This document shows positions 6,043-7,167 of a DNA stretch of 7,167 bases, one piece after another (the first letter of the stretch is position 1; each line of letters begins with the position of its first letter). Under the pieces are notes generated by a model. The model had not been told where the DNA came from and ran no database searches. It saw only the letters and a program-made list of their open reading frames with translations. The position numbers and the translations under genes were made by a program. The stretch covers positions 19,202-26,368 of the forward strand of contig MNDB01000069.1 in assembly GCA_001914705.1 (NCBI GenBank). The letters are read 5' to 3'. The stretch comes from Actinobacteria bacterium 13_2_20CM_68_14. GTDB taxonomy: Bacteria; Actinomycetota; Thermoleophilia; Gaiellales; Gaiellaceae.

Positions 6043-6105
6043 GCGGGATGAGCACGGGATGCGGAGTTGCCAGAATGGGAAACGAAGCGGGATACGAGCG
6101 GGATG
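6043..6105. repeat. Two pairs of phased GCGGGAT-like direct repeats
   Basis: GCGGGATGAGCACGGGATG (6043-6061) and GCGGGATACGAGCGGGATG (6087-6105) each hold two heptamers 11 bp apart, and the two units are 44 bp apart. All four heptamers therefore fall on one face of the helix (heptamer starts 6043, 6054, 6087, 6098). Such ordered short direct repeats near a tRNA-derived sequence resemble arm-type sites of tyrosine integrases; they could also be operator sites for a regulator. Confidence 0.55.
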
Positions 6106-6229
6106 CCATCGTTGTCTGCGCGGCGAACTCAGGACTCGGCAAAGCCAACAGCGCTGGCTCATCACCGGCGATGAACCTCTGCGCGTTCCTTGCGGTGAGC
6201 AACTCGGGGACGAACCGCGCGTCACAGCC

Positions 6230-6260
6230 GTTACACAAACGCCGGGGAGCTGATTACAAT
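6230..6260 (+). promoter_or_regulatory. Candidate promoter for the dehydrogenase
   Basis: TACAAT (6255-6260) is a good -10 hexamer, with GTTACA (6230-6235) as a four-of-six -35 at 19-bp spacing, 30 bases ahead of the ATG at 6290. The local sequence is more A/T-rich than its surroundings. The spacing is slightly long. Confidence 0.35.
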
Positions 6261-6289
6261 CCGTGGGTTTGATCGGCGAGAAGGGCCTA

Positions 6290-7146
6290 ATGCGCGCCGT
6301 CGTCGTCAGCGAATATGGAGGCACCCCAGTCTTGGCCGAGGTGCCGACGCCGCAACCGGGACCGGGCCAGATCCTGATGAGGATGCGGGCCGCCGGTATG
6401 AACCCGATGGACCGCACGCTCGCCAGCGGCGATTGGCAACCCGCGCCGGCGACATTCCCGATGGTGCTCGGCGCTGACGGCGAAGGCGTCGTCGAGAGCG
6501 TCGGCGAGGGGACGAAGAGGTTCTCTCGCGGCGACGACCTCTTCGGCCAGCTGCTGATCGCCCCGATCGGGTCCGCGGGGACGTACGCCGACTACGTCGT
6601 CGTCACCGAGGATGCGCCGCTGGCCCGTGTGCCGGACGGCCTCGATCCAGTGCTCGCGTCGGCGCTCCCGACGTCCGGCGGTTCCGCACTGGCGTTGGTG
6701 GAGTTGCTCGAGCCGCTCAACGGCAAGACCGTGCTGATCGTCGGTGCGGGCGGAGGTGTCGGCTCCTTCTCCACGCAGCTCGCTGCGAACGCCGGGGGCC
6801 GGGTGATCGCGAACGTGCGCGAGGCCGCAGCGGAGCGCATGCGCGGTTACGGCGCTGCCGAGACCATCGATCACACCGCGGTCTCTCTGCCGGAGTCCGC
6901 TCGGGGGGCACTGCCGTCACGACGCAATACGTCGCCGATGTAGACGCACTCGCGGCCGCCGGAGTCACCGGAATCAACTTCGCGTTCCAGGCCTCGACCG
7001 AGCTCCTCGAGCGGCTGGCGGACGCTCTCGTTTCCGGGCGGATCGTCGCGCCGCCGATCACGCGGATCGCGCTCGAGGAGGCGCCCGCCGTCTTGAGCCA
7101 GGCGCAGCCCCGCCCCGCTGATGGCAAGACCGTCATCAAGTTGTGA
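6290..7146 (+). pseudogene. Quinone-oxidoreductase-type (MDR) NADP-dependent dehydrogenase, deleted and frameshifted
   Basis: ATG 6290 (AAGG 5-6 bases upstream) starts MRAVVVSEYGGTPVLAEVPT; a GTG at 6263 is an in-frame but less likely start. The N-terminal GroES-like domain includes PMVLGADGEGVVESVG (about 57-72), where zinc-type relatives have a His-Glu ligand pair that is missing here, so it is the zinc-free quinone oxidoreductase branch. The Rossmann motif is VLIVGAGGGVGSF (about 149-161). Homology in this frame ends at about 6896 (SLPES) and the frame stops at 6943. It resumes two frames over from about 6904 with GGTAVTTQYVADVDALAAAG and continues to ADGKTVIKL and TGA at 7144-7146. About 30 residues normally joining these parts, including the strand before the conserved GG, are gone, so this is more than a one-base slip in the G6 run at 6903-6908. 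It is likely non-functional, or a sequence error. Confidence 0.8.
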
Positions 7147-7167
7147 GCCGCCTGCTACGAAGGCCAC

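Larger units (their letters stand above)
5928..6289. other. Gene-poor stretch between tRNA remnant and dehydrogenase
   Basis: About 360 bases with no convincing gene. Apart from the inverted repeat and the phased heptamers it holds only a possible promoter at its right end. A minus-strand frame (6238-5834) crosses it, but it runs straight through the tRNA remnant (giving the tell-tale AGGRGFESRRSR tRNA translation) and has no family resemblance. If this is an element end, an integrase would be expected here or beyond; none is visible. Confidence 0.5.

Noticed and set aside
6043..6105. A CRISPR array
   Set aside because: The repeat units are too short and only two long units exist; spacing follows the helical repeat rather than repeat-spacer structure, and no cas genes are present.
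5834..6238. A 134-residue minus-strand protein beginning MCNGCDARFVPELL
   Set aside because: It reads through the tRNA-Asp remnant and the repeats, producing the well-known tRNA mistranslation GGRGFESRRSR; the N-terminus has a Cys-x-x-Cys but no recognised family.

Overview
The window looks like a chromosomal stretch from a high-GC actinobacterium. Soil or sediment lineages such as Thermoleophilia (Solirubrobacterales/Gaiellales) are a reasonable guess, based on the family mix (cupin, GAF histidine kinase, VOC protein, CotA-like multicopper oxidase, Rv1625c-like adenylate cyclase, quinone-oxidoreductase-type dehydrogenase), the strong G/C bias and Shine-Dalgarno-like starts. The taxonomic assignment is inference.

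Left part, + strand: the 3' end of a cupin gene (1-330), then a soluble GAF-HisKA_3-HATPase sensor kinase (about 420-1601) with no response regulator beside it. It converges on a minus-strand block. Reading that block from high to low coordinates gives a complete CotA/bilirubin-oxidase-type multicopper oxidase (4186-2411), a VOC/glyoxalase gene broken by an internal deletion and frameshift (2251-1872), and a second VOC fragment (1800-1591). The two VOC pieces share a perfect 42-bp direct repeat. The fragment carries the coding segment that the first copy lacks.

Middle part, minus strand: a six-TM class III adenylate cyclase (5823-4504) with every catalytic residue in place. It lies between two copies of a 22-bp sequence from the tRNA-Asp(GTC) anticodon arm. 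One copy (4474-4495) is only the core. The other (5903-5924) belongs to a truncated 3' half of a tRNA-Asp gene (5881-5927). To the right of that half-tRNA is a gene-poor stretch of about 350 bp with a 12-bp-stem inverted repeat and two pairs of GCGGGAT-like heptamers, spaced 11 bp within pairs and 44 bp between pairs. This resembles one end of a tRNA-integrated element (displaced 3' tRNA piece plus integrase arm-type sites), but no integrase is visible.

Right part, + strand: a zinc-independent quinone-oxidoreductase-like dehydrogenase (6290-7146) that has lost an internal segment and shifted frame near 6896-6907, so it is a pseudogene or a sequence error.

The genes do not form one obvious pathway. 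The main theme is genome plasticity: two genes with short internal deletions, a repeat-linked VOC duplication, and tRNA-derived repeats around a signalling gene. I found no convincing new multi-gene system. The tRNA-Asp/phased-repeat region is the best candidate for something undescribed, and misassembly must be excluded for the broken genes.
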